Of a stretch of 64,000 nt of DNA, positions 12,120 to 22,546 are shown piece after piece. This DNA is from Nephrocerus scutellatus. Lineage: Eukaryota; Arthropoda; Insecta; Diptera; Pipunculidae. The stretch spans positions 76,804,816 through 76,868,815 of the forward strand of contig OX352764.1 of NCBI GenBank assembly GCA_947095585.1, given 5' to 3'. The notes beneath the pieces are model-generated. The model worked only from the letters and a program-made list of their open reading frames with translations, had not been told where the DNA came from and searched no databases. Both the position numbers and the translations under genes were made by a program. How positions within the stretch are numbered: position 1 is the stretch's first letter; each line of letters starts with the position of its first letter.

Positions 12120-13140
12120 GTTTGACCAACATTTTCAATCAAATTATTTTTTTGGCCTTTTTTTTGTTGGGCTGTCTTTTTCTTTCATTGGAGTAGCTCG
12201 TGAAGATTTTTGTATACCTCACAGCCACGCCAGGAGGCTTGATATCCAATTTTGTGGCAAAGCACACAGAACAACTGTTCATTGCTAGTATCTTTTTGAG
12301 CGAGGCACTCTCCTGGCCCATTTGATTTTTGGCATTTCACGCACCTGAATTCCATTCCATTTGAAGAAGTATATCAGAACCATTGGCAACGGTGACATTG
12401 CAGGATATCAATTCTTCGAATTTTTTCGAAGGTCACTACATGACCCCGGACGTACCTTATATTTCACAGGTTTTGTACTTTGCTTTCTGTAGATAGCTGG
12501 ACAACAATAATTGACAGGGTTCTGTTCTCGCGTTTAGAACGCGAGGTTAGATACCCGGATGATTTTTGCAAAATATAGATATTCTTGGTTATTTTTTAAT
12601 TCTTCCAAGACTTCTTCTGGAGTGTGTCCGAAATTGAGTCCATTTTTTATTTTTTCAACGTCATTTTGTTAATTTTTGAATTTAAAATAATTTTATTTTG
12701 ATTTATTTTTTTTAAATGAAACTTTCCTTTCCCGATCACATCGTTGAAGATGTCATTATTTTTTTTGCTGTCATCTTTTAAAAATTTTATTGAATGAGGT
12801 TTTTTTCGTCCCACTGTATTTTTGTTGCTGTATTTAATGTTTTTGTTCCACTGTTCTCTAAGTATTTAGAAACTACTATTCTGCTCTTTACTGTACTGTA
12901 GCGTTATTTTGTGTTTTTTGCTGTAAGTTCTGTTTCTATTTTTGTTGTTGCTGCTATTAGCGTTGAATATTCAACGTTTATTTCTAATTCGCAGCCTAGT
13001 ATTGCGAAACTGTTATTTGTTGAAATGGAGTTCGTTATTGGGCTATTACATGTTGTTCTAGAATCACTTTTTCCTTTTATTTCTGGTGATTTACATATTT
13101 CCATTTCTTTTTTTTATATCTTTAATTACTCGCTTTAGTA
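12120..13140 (-). pseudogene. LOA-like LINE ORF1 (gag-like, zinc knuckle)
   Basis: Upstream of ORF2 on the same strand. The minus strand near 12350-12160 encodes 'FRCVKCQKSNGPGECLAQ' followed by 'LFCVLCHKIGYQASWRGC' and 'EVYKNL', a paired zinc-knuckle (CCHC-like) module typical of ORF1 gag-like proteins of I/LOA/Jockey elements. A lysine/glutamine-rich tail follows. Farther upstream (13104-12904) a 66-codon polar open stretch is probably the ORF1 N-terminus. Frameshifts separate the pieces. Confidence 0.7.
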
Positions 13141-13249
13141 CCTTGACTACATTCCATTACTTTGAGTAGAACGACATAGGCGTAAATGCTTCGTTATCCC
13201 CCATTCGATGAGACGAAGACAGTTTGGATATTTTGATATTCTTTTGATA

Positions 13250-13480
13250 TGTATTTTAATAAATTAAGTCTTTATCTTATATCGGTGACAATACTTTCTT
13301 TTAAAATTTGGAAGTGATCGGGTCCCGGATTCATGGGGCTCCCATACAAATTTAAAATAAAAATTACCCGATTTTTTTCAAATTTTACACACATGTGTAT
13401 ACCCAATAAACAATACTTTTTCTAAAATTTGGTAGTGATCGGGCCCCGGGTTCGGCCGCAACCCGATATTTATACATTTT
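13250..13480. repeat. Fold-back-family monomers (antisense)
   Basis: Two antisense monomers: AATTTGGTAGTGATCGGGCC and ACACATGTGTATA text match the family at 2975-4190. The piece is cut off at about 13480, where unrelated DNA begins. Confidence 0.7.
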
Positions 13481-13980
13481 TTTAAATATCATATAGTGGC
13501 AACAGATACCGTCGTCATCAATATACATTACTCCGACTCACACAATCATTATTAATGCCAATTCACAAAGTTACCATGATTGTGCGTAATAGTATAAAAG
13601 TCAAATCGATTATGAGCATTACATTTCATCTTTAAGTAATATGTATGTATTTTGTTTACTAATGTTTCTTTCCAATTGCACAAACCGTATCCGAAACCAT
13701 TCCCATAGGTTAGCTTTCAAAGTGACAGAGTTTTCGAGGTGAACGAGGTGAACGAGGTGAGTGCCCGATTGCCGACGGGTAGCAAAGTAACTTTATCGGT
13801 TACAAAACAAAGGTACATAAAATCAAACCGTACTCCGGGCACAGTTCGCAAATGCAACGTTAAACTGAAACCACGAGAGAGAAATCTTAGCCCACAAATG
13901 AACCCAGGAAATGAAACGAGACATAAATGTTTTATGCTTAATTCAATTTACTTACTAATTTACTGAATTGTATTTTTGCT
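13480..13980. other. Unrecognised stretch between repeat pieces
   Basis: It separates two fragments of the fold-back family. It contains a small direct repeat (GAACGAGGT three times with variation at about 13732-13760) and a 75-codon plus-strand ORF (13739-13966) without a recognisable domain. Confidence 0.45.
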
Positions 13981-14329
13981 TTGTGCAAATTTTATAAACA
14001 TGTGTATCTCCGATGGACGACACTTTTTGTAAAAATTTTGGAGACCCCAGACCCCGGGGTCGTGAGGCTCCATACAATTTTTTTTACAAAAATTAACCCA
14101 ATTTTTTCAAATTTTATTTAAAATTAGCCCGATTTGCATCAAATTTTCAATACATGTTTATCTCCGATGACTTCCTATTGAAATTTGGAAGTGATCGGGC
14201 CCCAAGGTCGTGGGCTGTCATACAAATTTTTTACACATGTGTAAAAATTTTGAAGTAAAGGGTCTGTAATATTCATTTTTTCCAAATTAACAAACTTTGC
14301 ACACATATGTATCTCCTTTTAGAGAATTT
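13980..14329. repeat. Fold-back-family monomers, split by a LINE
   Basis: Antisense monomers (CATGTGTATCTCCGATGG near 14000). The unit breaks off at TTTTAGAGAATTT (14317-14329) and resumes with AGAATTTACATGAAAATT at 15343, as shown by comparison with 57990-58010. The Jockey-like LINE between them is therefore an insertion. Confidence 0.75.
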
Positions 14330-15342
14330 TTTTTTATTGAAACGTAATAAATTTATGGTCTACATTTCATAACACTGCAACTACTTGATTTGATATAGAA
14401 ATAATTCATTCTACAAAATAACACATACAGATATATACAGATATTAGTTTTAGCTGCCAGCAATTAGATCATGTGGTTTGATGCGCTTCAGTCTTCAAGT
14501 AAGTCTGGTTGTATCGGTGAGTTTTACTGCTTCCTGATTTATATGTTGCCTCAGCCTTCAATTATTTACTGTTGCATGCTCTTTAATTGTTTCTTCAACT
14601 GTCTTCAACTTGACTTTAAGGTCGCGATGTATATCTGAGTTCCTAACGTACCATGGTGCCTTGGATTATTTCGATGTTATTTTTGGCCGTACATCCCCAT
14701 AGTTGTATTCCGTATGTCCATACGGGTCTTAGTAATTGTTTATATAGTAATAATTTATGATGAGTAGACAGACACGATCTGTTACCAATAAGCCAATAAA
14801 GTTTTCTAAGTTTGATTTTAAGCTCTTCACTTTTCTTTTTTATATGTTCCTTCCATTTTAGTTTCGTATCTAAGTTCATTCCGAGATACTTCGCTGTGTT
14901 CGAGTAGGGAACTTCCCTTCCTGAGATAGTAATCGGGATCTGTTGAATCTTTTTGTTCGTGAAATCGACGTGAACAAATTTAGTAATTTTGAAATGTATT
15001 CGCCATTTCTCAGTCCAACTTACTAGATCGTCTACAGAATTTTGAAGGATTCTAGTTGATACTAATTCACTTTTTTCGACTACAAGTATCACGGTGTCGT
15101 CGGCAAATGTAGCTACTGTACTGTTTGGAGGGACTGGTATGTCATTTGTAAAAAGCACATATAGGATTGGCCCTAATATACTTCCTTGTGGCACTCCAGC
15201 TTTAATTTCTTTAAGGTGGGAATAAGTTTGATACGAAAGTATCTTCCTGAGAGATAAGACTCCAGTATTGCCGTATATTCTTTGGGGAAGAGTAGCTTAA
15301 GTTTAAAAAGTAATCCTTTATGCCAAACCTTATCAAACGCAT
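14330..15342 (-). mobile_element. Jockey-like LINE, 5'-truncated, with 7-bp TSD
   Basis: AGAATTT at 14323-14329 and 15343-15349 is the target duplication; the 3' poly-A end is at 14330 and the element is cut at 15342. Minus-strand coding: 'LESYLSGRYFRIK', a frameshift, then an open run 15194-14643 with 'QGSILGPILYVLFTNDIP' (RT motif 4), 'VATFADDTVIL' (catalytic FADD), 'AKYLGMNLDTKLKWKEHI' and 'LLRPVWTYGIQLWGC'. After another one-base shift comes the tail 'RNSDIHRDLK...', a signature of Jockey-clade ORF2 C-termini. Few lesions, so fairly recent. A second, older copy lies at 48110-50745. Confidence 0.88.
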
Positions 15343-15544
15343 AGAATTTACATGAAAATTACATGAATTTTTATGGGTTGTTTTTTATTTTCGTGTTAAT
15401 TCACTCTCCTAAACTTTTGGAGTGTTTTTGTTGTTGTTCCACTTTGTAGTTGTTTAAAGCTCACTTAGCACTAAGCAAACTCTACTTTTGTGTTGTCGGC
15501 TTGACTGCGCTCACGCGACTTTTTCTCTACACGGAAAAAAATGT

Positions 15545-16085
15545 GGCCTAAATTTAATGTTTTTGTAATTAATATTATGGAATTTATGCCTTGATCTGGA
15601 CCTTATGTATTTACAACCTTATTTTAATGAATGCCGACATAATTAGAAGGTTAAAATCTTTATAACAATTCAAGGCAAATGCTGTCTTGTTTTAAGGAAT
15701 TTAGTTTAAATTTCATGTTATAGGGTAATAGATTAAGGTTTCAAAATATATGAATTAAGGAAAAAAAACATAAATTTTTGGAATATTAACCTTTAAATTA
15801 TAAAATGATTCATTAAATTAAGGAAAAAGTTTCCATTAATTTAGAATCATTTCATTGGAGTTTAAGTAATTTTTCCTAAATTTTATGTCACAGATAACAA
15901 CAATTTAGTACTTATTGATTGAAATTAGCATGGGATCTAGGTATGGCACATTAAATTGAGGTCATAAATATACTTGTTTCAAGGTTTCTTTCATAAAAAA
16001 TACTGCTTTCAAATTGAAATAAAAATCGTTATACGAGTATATTTGTATGTTAATTATATTTAAAATAAATATATGTTATAAAATA
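15545..16085. repeat. Subterminal region with TTAAGG motifs (3' side)
   Basis: The AT-rich stretch between the terminus and the transposase stop has repeated short motifs: TTTAAGGAATTTAG (about 15693), ATTAAGGTTTC (about 15731), GAATTAAGGAAAAA (about 15754) and AAATTAAGGAAAAAG (about 15815). EnSpm/CACTA elements commonly have arrays of short subterminal repeats that bind their proteins; that role here is inference. Confidence 0.6.
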
Positions 16086-16090
16086 CATTT

Positions 16091-18553
16091 TTAAAATAAA
16101 CATGGTTTAAAACATTCTCTTAAATCTAAATATGTATATAATGATATTGGTTTTAATTGAGTTCTACCCAATTTCACATAACTATAATCCGATTCAAGTC
16201 GTCCAACTATAAATGCCCTTAAATGCTGATCATATTTTTCAACAATTTTTGTTTGTGTAATGAAGTAAACTTCATCGCTTTTTTTAACTATGATGTCAAT
16301 AATCTTGAATAATTTATTTTCTTCTTTCTCATAAATAAAGAAATTGACTTTGTACAAAGTGTTATGAAATGTTAATGAGCTAACTAATTGAAAATAATCC
16401 GAAGTTAAATTAAGTTTTTCTGAAATAACACTAAAATACGGTTTATTGGCAAATAAGATATCATTTTCTATTTTATTGATGATTAAAGGCTGATTAAATC
16501 CAATATTTTCTAAAATCGTCAACGCAAAATTTGATAGACATTTCTTGGCTATTGATACGGGTAAATTTTTTCGCGACGAAGTGGAATTTGTGTAACATTT
16601 CATCTCTCGGTGTTTCGATTCAAATCGCATACACCAATAATAGATAGGTGGACCAGAGTTTAGGATAACTGTCGGATAATGCGATAAGATGTGGTGCTTT
16701 GGTTTTAAATTATCGTCAAATAAATTTAAATACATTTCATTATGGAGAGCTATTTTCTCTCTTAACAAATTTATTACTATCTCTGAAAAATTATCATAAA
16801 GTAATATCTCGAGAACTTCATCTAAGAGGCAAATATATTTCCATACTCTGTCATTTTGTGGTACTTTATCACCAACCAGTAACGAAAAGAACTGTAAAAA
16901 TTTTAAACTTTCACGAGCCGACATATGAAGATTTTTATTTTTCAAGTGATCGAGCTTTATCAATGGTATTCTATTTGTGCACTGTAATTCTCCATAATCA
17001 AAATATTGAATTCTATTGTTCAATTCGTTCAGAGAGAAGTATTGCTTTGCGTTAATAAAATAACCAATGGCATTTGACAAACCATACTTGATTATTCCTT
17101 CGAAACAATCATGCATAATATCTACACAATGGTTTTGAGTCACGTGGAATCCTTGCAATTTATTAAAATATGATTCAAATTTTATGCCTGATTGTTTATA
17201 ATCATTTTTAATCAAATCATCTTTATAATTTTGAATTGTCCTAAGTTTAGCATGGTCTTCATATTTATGATTATTAATTTCATCTCTCGGTACTTTGCAA
17301 AACCGGCAGAAATATTTATGACTGAATGATGGACTGAAACCTAATAAACAATTTAAACCTAAATTATCACCAACTATACTACCTAATACAAAAAAGATTT
17401 GGAACTTCTTATCTTTAATATTTATAGTTATACCTTCTTCTTCTAGTTTCTGTAATATTTGTATAAGCTTGCTTACAGTTTTATTGTAACCATATTTTTT
17501 TATTATAGCTGTTCTGACAAACATTGCTGGAAAAATGGATGACAAACTTGAGCAGTTTTGAGGAAGTGTCGGAAAGTTAAAATAAAAAGCTGCGATCGAT
17601 TGATTTCCCGCATGACTTCCTAATGCATTCCCTGTCTCGAAGTCGTCGTAATACAAATTTAAAGGAATTACGTTTTTATCTTTGAAATTTTTAGTTTTTT
17701 CTTTCCAATTTGCACCATGAAGTATGCTAGCAATGTTCGAAAATGAAGCATTATTTTCAAGCACTTTACAGTTTTCTAAAGTTTTTTCTAAAACTCCAGG
17801 CAACTCAAAAAATTTTCGAATTAAAAAATGGATGGGCATTAAAACTCCAAAAGATGTTTTTTTTTCTAGATGGGTGACCCCCTTTTTCAATACTTCAGTT
17901 ACTTCCGAATTAATAATAAAGTTTTCGGCCGGTCTATACAAATCTAAACTTTTGAGTTGCGTTAATAATAAATGCTCGCTGCTAATTTCGCAAAAAGGTT
18001 TCTGACAAATTTCGAATAAAACCTCACATTTGCTTTTCATTTCATCCACAACACAAGGCAAAATTTGAATTTTCAATTTTTTGAGAATATTAAGCATTAC
18101 AGTGTCTGAAGTTTCTTTTACAATCGTTTTTAATAGGCTAGTTGTGATATTATTTACCCCATTCAATTTGCAAACGAACTTCAATGCAATGTCGTTAATC
18201 TCTCGTTTAAACTTTGAAATGGTTTTAATTGGCGTATCGATCGTTTCAAATTTATTTTCAGTAGCGTCGACAACAATATTTATAAAACTTTCTTGGTTTG
18301 AGCAATTTTTATTTGGCTGTAAATTTGGATTTTGTTCCTGTGTTAGATCAGAAATTATAGGTTCAGCAAGTTTAAATTTTGTGCAAGAAATATAGTGGCG
18401 TTTTAGTTTACCAGCGTTGCAAAAGGTTGATAAACATTTAGCATTTGGACATTTATAATTATCTGTAGACGATTTAAATCTATGAATTATTTTTAAATGT
18501 AAAATGTATGAATCTATTTCATTACAAGAAAAGTTACAAATTTGGCAATTCAT
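16091..18553 (-). CDS. Transposase of CMC-like element (820 aa)
   Basis: An uninterrupted ATG-to-TAA frame with no intron. N-terminal zinc-finger pair: C3-C6-H19-H24 (classical C2H2) and C35-C40-H53-C57 (C2HC); probably DNA-binding. A low-complexity linker (about 60-110) and a helical region (110-290) follow. The core contains 'LNLYYDDFETGNALGSHAGN' (D303/D304), 'GDNLGLNCLLGF' (D396), a CxxC zinc site (C416, C419), 'NHCVDIMHDCFEGI' (D478, H481, D482), paired histidines H620-H621 and 'CMRFESKHREMK' (E645). I infer that D303 or D304, D396 and E645 form an RNase-H-fold DDE triad; the assignment needs a structure model. The YYDDFE and DNLGLN motifs are ones I know from uncharacterised transposon-derived proteins of fish, cnidarians and arthropods. 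Its start lies 81 bp after the accessory gene stop. No stop or frameshift, so it may be functional. Confidence 0.85.
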   Translation of the reverse strand: MNCQICNFSCNEIDSYILHLKIIHRFKSSTDNYKCPNAKCLSTFCNAGKLKRHYISCTKFKLAEPIISDLTQEQNPNLQPNKNCSNQESFINIVVDATENKFETIDTPIKTISKFKREINDIALKFVCKLNGVNNITTSLLKTIVKETSDTVMLNILKKLKIQILPCVVDEMKSKCEVLFEICQKPFCEISSEHLLLTQLKSLDLYRPAENFIINSEVTEVLKKGVTHLEKKTSFGVLMPIHFLIRKFFELPGVLEKTLENCKVLENNASFSNIASILHGANWKEKTKNFKDKNVIPLNLYYDDFETGNALGSHAGNQSIAAFYFNFPTLPQNCSSLSSIFPAMFVRTAIIKKYGYNKTVSKLIQILQKLEEEGITINIKDKKFQIFFVLGSIVGDNLGLNCLLGFSPSFSHKYFCRFCKVPRDEINNHKYEDHAKLRTIQNYKDDLIKNDYKQSGIKFESYFNKLQGFHVTQNHCVDIMHDCFEGIIKYGLSNAIGYFINAKQYFSLNELNNRIQYFDYGELQCTNRIPLIKLDHLKNKNLHMSARESLKFLQFFSLLVGDKVPQNDRVWKYICLLDEVLEILLYDNFSEIVINLLREKIALHNEMYLNLFDDNLKPKHHILSHYPTVILNSGPPIYYWCMRFESKHREMKCYTNSTSSRKNLPVSIAKKCLSNFALTILENIGFNQPLIINKIENDILFANKPYFSVISEKLNLTSDYFQLVSSLTFHNTLYKVNFFIYEKEENKLFKIIDIIVKKSDEVYFITQTKIVEKYDQHLRAFIVGRLESDYSYVKLGRTQLKPISLYTYLDLRECFKPCLF

Positions 18554-18634
18554 TTTATATTTGAATAAATGTACTTATACAAAATTAGAAAGTCATTAAA
18601 AGAAATAAAAATAATTATAAAAAATTAATCCAAA
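18554..18634 (-). promoter_or_regulatory. 81-bp AT-rich gap between the two transposon genes
   Basis: The only sequence between the accessory-gene stop (TAG at 18635-18637) and the transposase ATG (18553). It is almost pure AT with no obvious polyadenylation signal plus promoter arrangement. Options are a dicistronic mRNA, an internal promoter within the last accessory exon, or alternative splicing from upstream exons to the transposase. Confidence 0.4.
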
Positions 18635-20988
18635 CTAATTAACCAAGTTTGTCACATTCAAATCTGAAATTAATAATGCAACGTCGACGTCTGTTTTATC
18701 ACTTGGTGTTGTTATATTAAAAAAATAATGTTGTATAAACAACCAAACCTTGTAACATTCGGTGGAATATTGTAAATTCAATGCGAAATGAATTTTAAAT
18801 GTAACTGAAATGCACTCTACGATATGTTTAAAACAATAATATATTTGGTCGTAACAAACCGCAAATTTGTTTTCCTCAGATTTGTTCAAAATTACAATGA
18901 ATGGTTGCAGATTAAGCCCGAATTCATTATAAATATCTCTTCTTTTTTTAATTTCTTCTTGTATGTTGGTTACATCATTGTTTAGTTCTAAAAATAAGGA
19001 ATTTATGGAGTCTAGAATAGACACTTTCCAAATTTTCTTGTCCTTCCGAATGAGCCGCGCTGAAGGTTTCAGTAAGTAACTTAATGCCTTTAGTACCACC
19101 AAATTTCTTGAATCTAAAAATAAGGAGAAAAATATCACATTTAAATAATGTTTGTTATTCCTTGCTAGATTTTATTGTAGACGAAACTTCTCGATCATCA
19201 AGATTGCAATTTTATTTAACAAAAAGTATATATTTAATTTATATAAAAGTATATTTATTTAATGAAAAATGATTTAAACAAATTATATGTTAAAAATTAA
19301 GTCTGGGTTTACCATCATTTTTATGTTCACTTGTAAGTTTTTCGAGAACTGCTTTATCTTTGATTCTAATGGTCATTATTGGAATAATTTTCTCTAGGAA
19401 GCTGTTCCATTTTTTCGGTACACAAAATTCCTTACCGGGATATAACATTTTAAATTCGAGATCAATCTAATAGTAAAACATATTTTAGTTGTTTTTATAG
19501 TTGGTTAATTCCAAAACTTCGCTTACAAGTCTGAAAGCGTCTGGATTCCTATAAATTATCCAATTTTTATAAAAAGTTTGCGCATTAAATTGTTGTTCGA
19601 AGAGTTCTTGCTGGCGACCCTTAAATGTGTTTTGAAATTTAATTTCTACGGTACTCCAAGGTACGTCCATGCACTGTAACCACTCTTTGTCCTGTTCAAA
19701 TTCTTCATTTTTTACATAATCCACGATTGTCGAATCAATGGGACCCTGCTTACTATCTTCTTCTATAAAAATAAAATAAGAAAATAGAAATGTAAACACA
19801 AGAATAACCAACTTGTTATAGTACCTTTTGATTTTGAGTGACCTATTTTATTTCGTTTTGGCTCACCAAAGTAACCAATCTTATTAAGTTTCGGGGACTC
19901 GTTCCGATATTTATTATAAAGTTTTCCTGTAGGTCTTTTTTTTTGGACATGATGGAAGTACCAATCCTAAAACGAATAAAAATAAAATGAAATCTTAATG
20001 TTTTTTCTCGCCATTACATAGCAGTATCTTTACTTTTTTTTCTCCGCAAAAGGTGTTTGCGATATCGCCGGCAATTCTATCAAAATCATCGTAGTTCATA
20101 GCTATGTTATGTGTGTAATGAAATTCTAATATTTGTTCGATCAACAATTTTCGTTCTACATCATCCAATTTAGGGGGGTTTGACGAACCGTAGCATTTCC
20201 AAATTTTTCTGCCCTTATCAGTCTCCAAAAAATTTTTCAAATTCTGAAATAAAAAATAGTTTTAGTTGCGAACATATTTGTGGAACAAACTACCATACAA
20301 AACACGTTGTTTCATTTTCAATGGGGATTCCAGAATCTCTCGATGTGGGTGGTGTTGCCCGGTCGCAACGGATGGTTTCTAACCAACTGTTCACTGAACT
20401 GGTTAATGATTTGGTGCTCCCGCTTAATAATTCTACTTCTATATTAAGTCCCTAATGAAAGGTTATAAAAAATACAATTCTTTAAAACAATTCCCCAATT
20501 ATCATCTTAAAAATAACTACATTTAGTTTTCGCCAATCAACAATTTTTCTTCTAAGTCGAATTTTGTGGCATTGATCGCTCTGAAGCGGAAACATTTTTT
20601 CTAATTCCAGTTCTGATAAGGCCTCTAAATCGGATAATTGGTCATAACCGGCTTCTGTAAGAGGGACGATAAATGTAATTGCATAAATAAATGTGATAGT
20701 AATAGCTTTACCTTCAAATTTTTCACGTAAATAATAAAGGTCCCATTCGTAAAGTAGTTGTTGGACTTCGTTCATATCGAGTACATCACTTGTGATGTCC
20801 AGACAAATTAAACCTTCTTGTGGTTCTTGCTCATCAATAAATACAAGTGGGTTATTCTCCAAATCTTCACATTGATTATTTGAAATAAATAAATCATCTA
20901 AGATACAATTAAACACGATTAAGTTAAGTTAAGTTCTTAAATTGGGGTTGAGTATTCAATTTAATTCACCTTTCAAATTTGTAGACAT
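18635..20988 (-). CDS. SAM-domain accessory protein of the transposon (9 exons)
   Basis: Exons I infer on the minus strand: 20988-20970, 20897-20712, 20654-20521, 20451-20299, 20243-20034, 19966-19825, 19762-19527, 19466-19313 and 19113-18635. Every junction has GT...AG, all phases agree, and the total of 1713 nt encodes 570 residues plus a stop. Introns are 72, 57, 69, 55, 67, 62, 60 and 199 bp. The ATG at 20988 gives 'MSTNLK' before the first intron. Residues about 50-112 look like a SAM domain ('LLYEWDLYYLREKFEEAGYD', 'LEALSELELEKMFPL', 'GxR-like RLRRKIVDW'), a protein-interaction fold. Residues about 180-260 form a conserved-looking block ('VERKLLIEQILEF', 'DFDRIAGDIANTFCGEKK', 'GKLYNKYRN') that I have seen in other SAM-containing transposon accessory proteins; its function is unknown to me. 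The C-terminal 210 residues are helical with no domain recognised. Probably a partner of the adjacent transposase. Confidence 0.75.
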
Positions 20989-21054
20989 TTTACCGCAATT
21001 TTTGTGTACGATGCACTTTATTTATTAAATTAAGAATCACTCTTCTGAAAATAT

Positions 21055-21290
21055 AACAATAGAACATATACAATTTTTAAATATCGCTACATCGCATCAG
21101 ATCACGGCAAAGTCTGAGCTCTGTGCTTTGTGGGCATCGCTGTTCGCTGCCGCTGCGTCATTTAGCGAATGATTGTGCCACAAAACGAGCACGCAGTGTG
21201 TGTGTGTGTATCCCCGATTAGAGAATTTACAAGAAAAATTTTAATTTTTATTGGTTGTTTTTTTTATTTTACGTTTATACGAGCACGTGT
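21055..21290. repeat. Fold-back-family fragment nested in the transposon
   Basis: AGATCACGGCAAAGT, GCTCTGTGCTTTGTG and the GCTGTTCGCTGCCGCTGCG stretch (about 21105-21155) match 3300-3360. TTAGAGAATTTAC (about 21219) and 'tttttattggttg' match the unit end at 15343-15375. It lies in the 5' flank of the accessory gene, so it either inserted after transposition or carries promoter-like sequence. Confidence 0.7.
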
Positions 21291-22546
21291 TAAAAAGCCG
21301 CATTACCATTAATTTTTTGTTGAAAATTTGCTGAGGCAAAATTATAAGATGAATAAAATATGTCGCACTAAATTCTATTACGCGTTGCTTCTTGTGGTTG
21401 ATGTATACTATTTAAGTGAAGTAAACTACCAATCCTTAAATCACAATTTATTTTTATCACCAGTTTATATTAGAAATTTAAAACGATTCAACACAACACA
21501 ATTTGAAAGCTGAATATTATATCCATTCGGTTTTCAAACAACGCTTAAAGAAATATTGAAAAGAACCTGTTACGCCATGTTCTCGCATGTTCTTGTTACG
21601 CCAATAGACATCAATAAAAAATCAAAATAAAACTAAGTTTACTTATTACCCCGATAGTTATAATGCATACACACTTACATATTAGGTGCTCGTTTAACAA
21701 TAACTGCACTTTTTTTATTATAAAAATAAATTCCAAAACTATTAATTTTTGGTTTCACTTTTCACTTCTTATGCATATGATTGCCGCAATACGAATGACA
21801 ATGACGCGAAAAACTTTGCGAATATTTTACCACGTACTAAAAATGAATTTAATGAAAGAAGCCTTAATACAAGGAAAATATCACAGTTTTGATGTATGTA
21901 AAATAATGTTACATAAAATTAATGATTAATATTCATTAATTATAGGAATGGGATAAAACCAATACATTTAAAGCAAAATTATTTTATAAATCCATACATT
22001 TAATAAATTTTTTGTTGATTTTATATATCAATTATTTTCTATAAAACGGTTTCTTATTCATTTGATTGTTATTAGGAGGTTTTAGAGTCATTTTAGACCT
22101 GGTAAAATATACACTTATGATACCAGATGACAACAATACTTTGTTTGTAGTAGTTTGTGAGTCGTTTTTGGTATTAATTAAGATTCCTAAAAATAATATT
22201 TTAAAATCTTAAAATTAATGTATGATTTAGGTTTAAAATCAAGGCAAATAGATTCCTATATATAATGATTAAGCCGCTACATAAGTTTAGTGATAAATTG
22301 ACTTACATTTATGCCTAATTCCTTAAAACTAAGACAATTGCTTATAAATTGGTCCTAATTTAAGGAATTTTAAGAACCTTAAATTTATGGAAAATATTGT
22401 GGTTTTTTATGTTCGGTTTTCTTTAAATTTGATAGATTTTGTCATTGATTTTTGGAAAGCTAAATTTGTTTGCCTTATTTCAAGGAAATTTACAATTCTG
22501 TAAAACAAGGACAGCGGTTCATAGAATTAAGGCAGCATATTTTTTT
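21290..22546. other. 5' noncoding and subterminal part of the transposon
   Basis: Small ORFs (21328-21513, 21663-21929) show no domain. The outer part carries TTAAGG-type motifs: ATTCCTTAAAACTAAG (about 22318), TTTAAGGAATTTTAAG (about 22361), ACCTTAAATTTATGG (about 22376) and GAATTAAGGCAGC (about 22524), mirroring the other end. A promoter for the accessory gene is expected between 21000 and 22500 but I cannot point to it. Confidence 0.55.

Noticed and set aside
16699..17055. Plus-strand ORFs at 16699-17055, 17724-18005 and 18081-18395
   Set aside because: Antisense shadows of the transposase frame.
20482..20916. A single-exon 144-codon gene starting at 20916
   Set aside because: The start codon there is GTG and the frame reads through two good introns; the ATG at 20988 with splicing explains it better.
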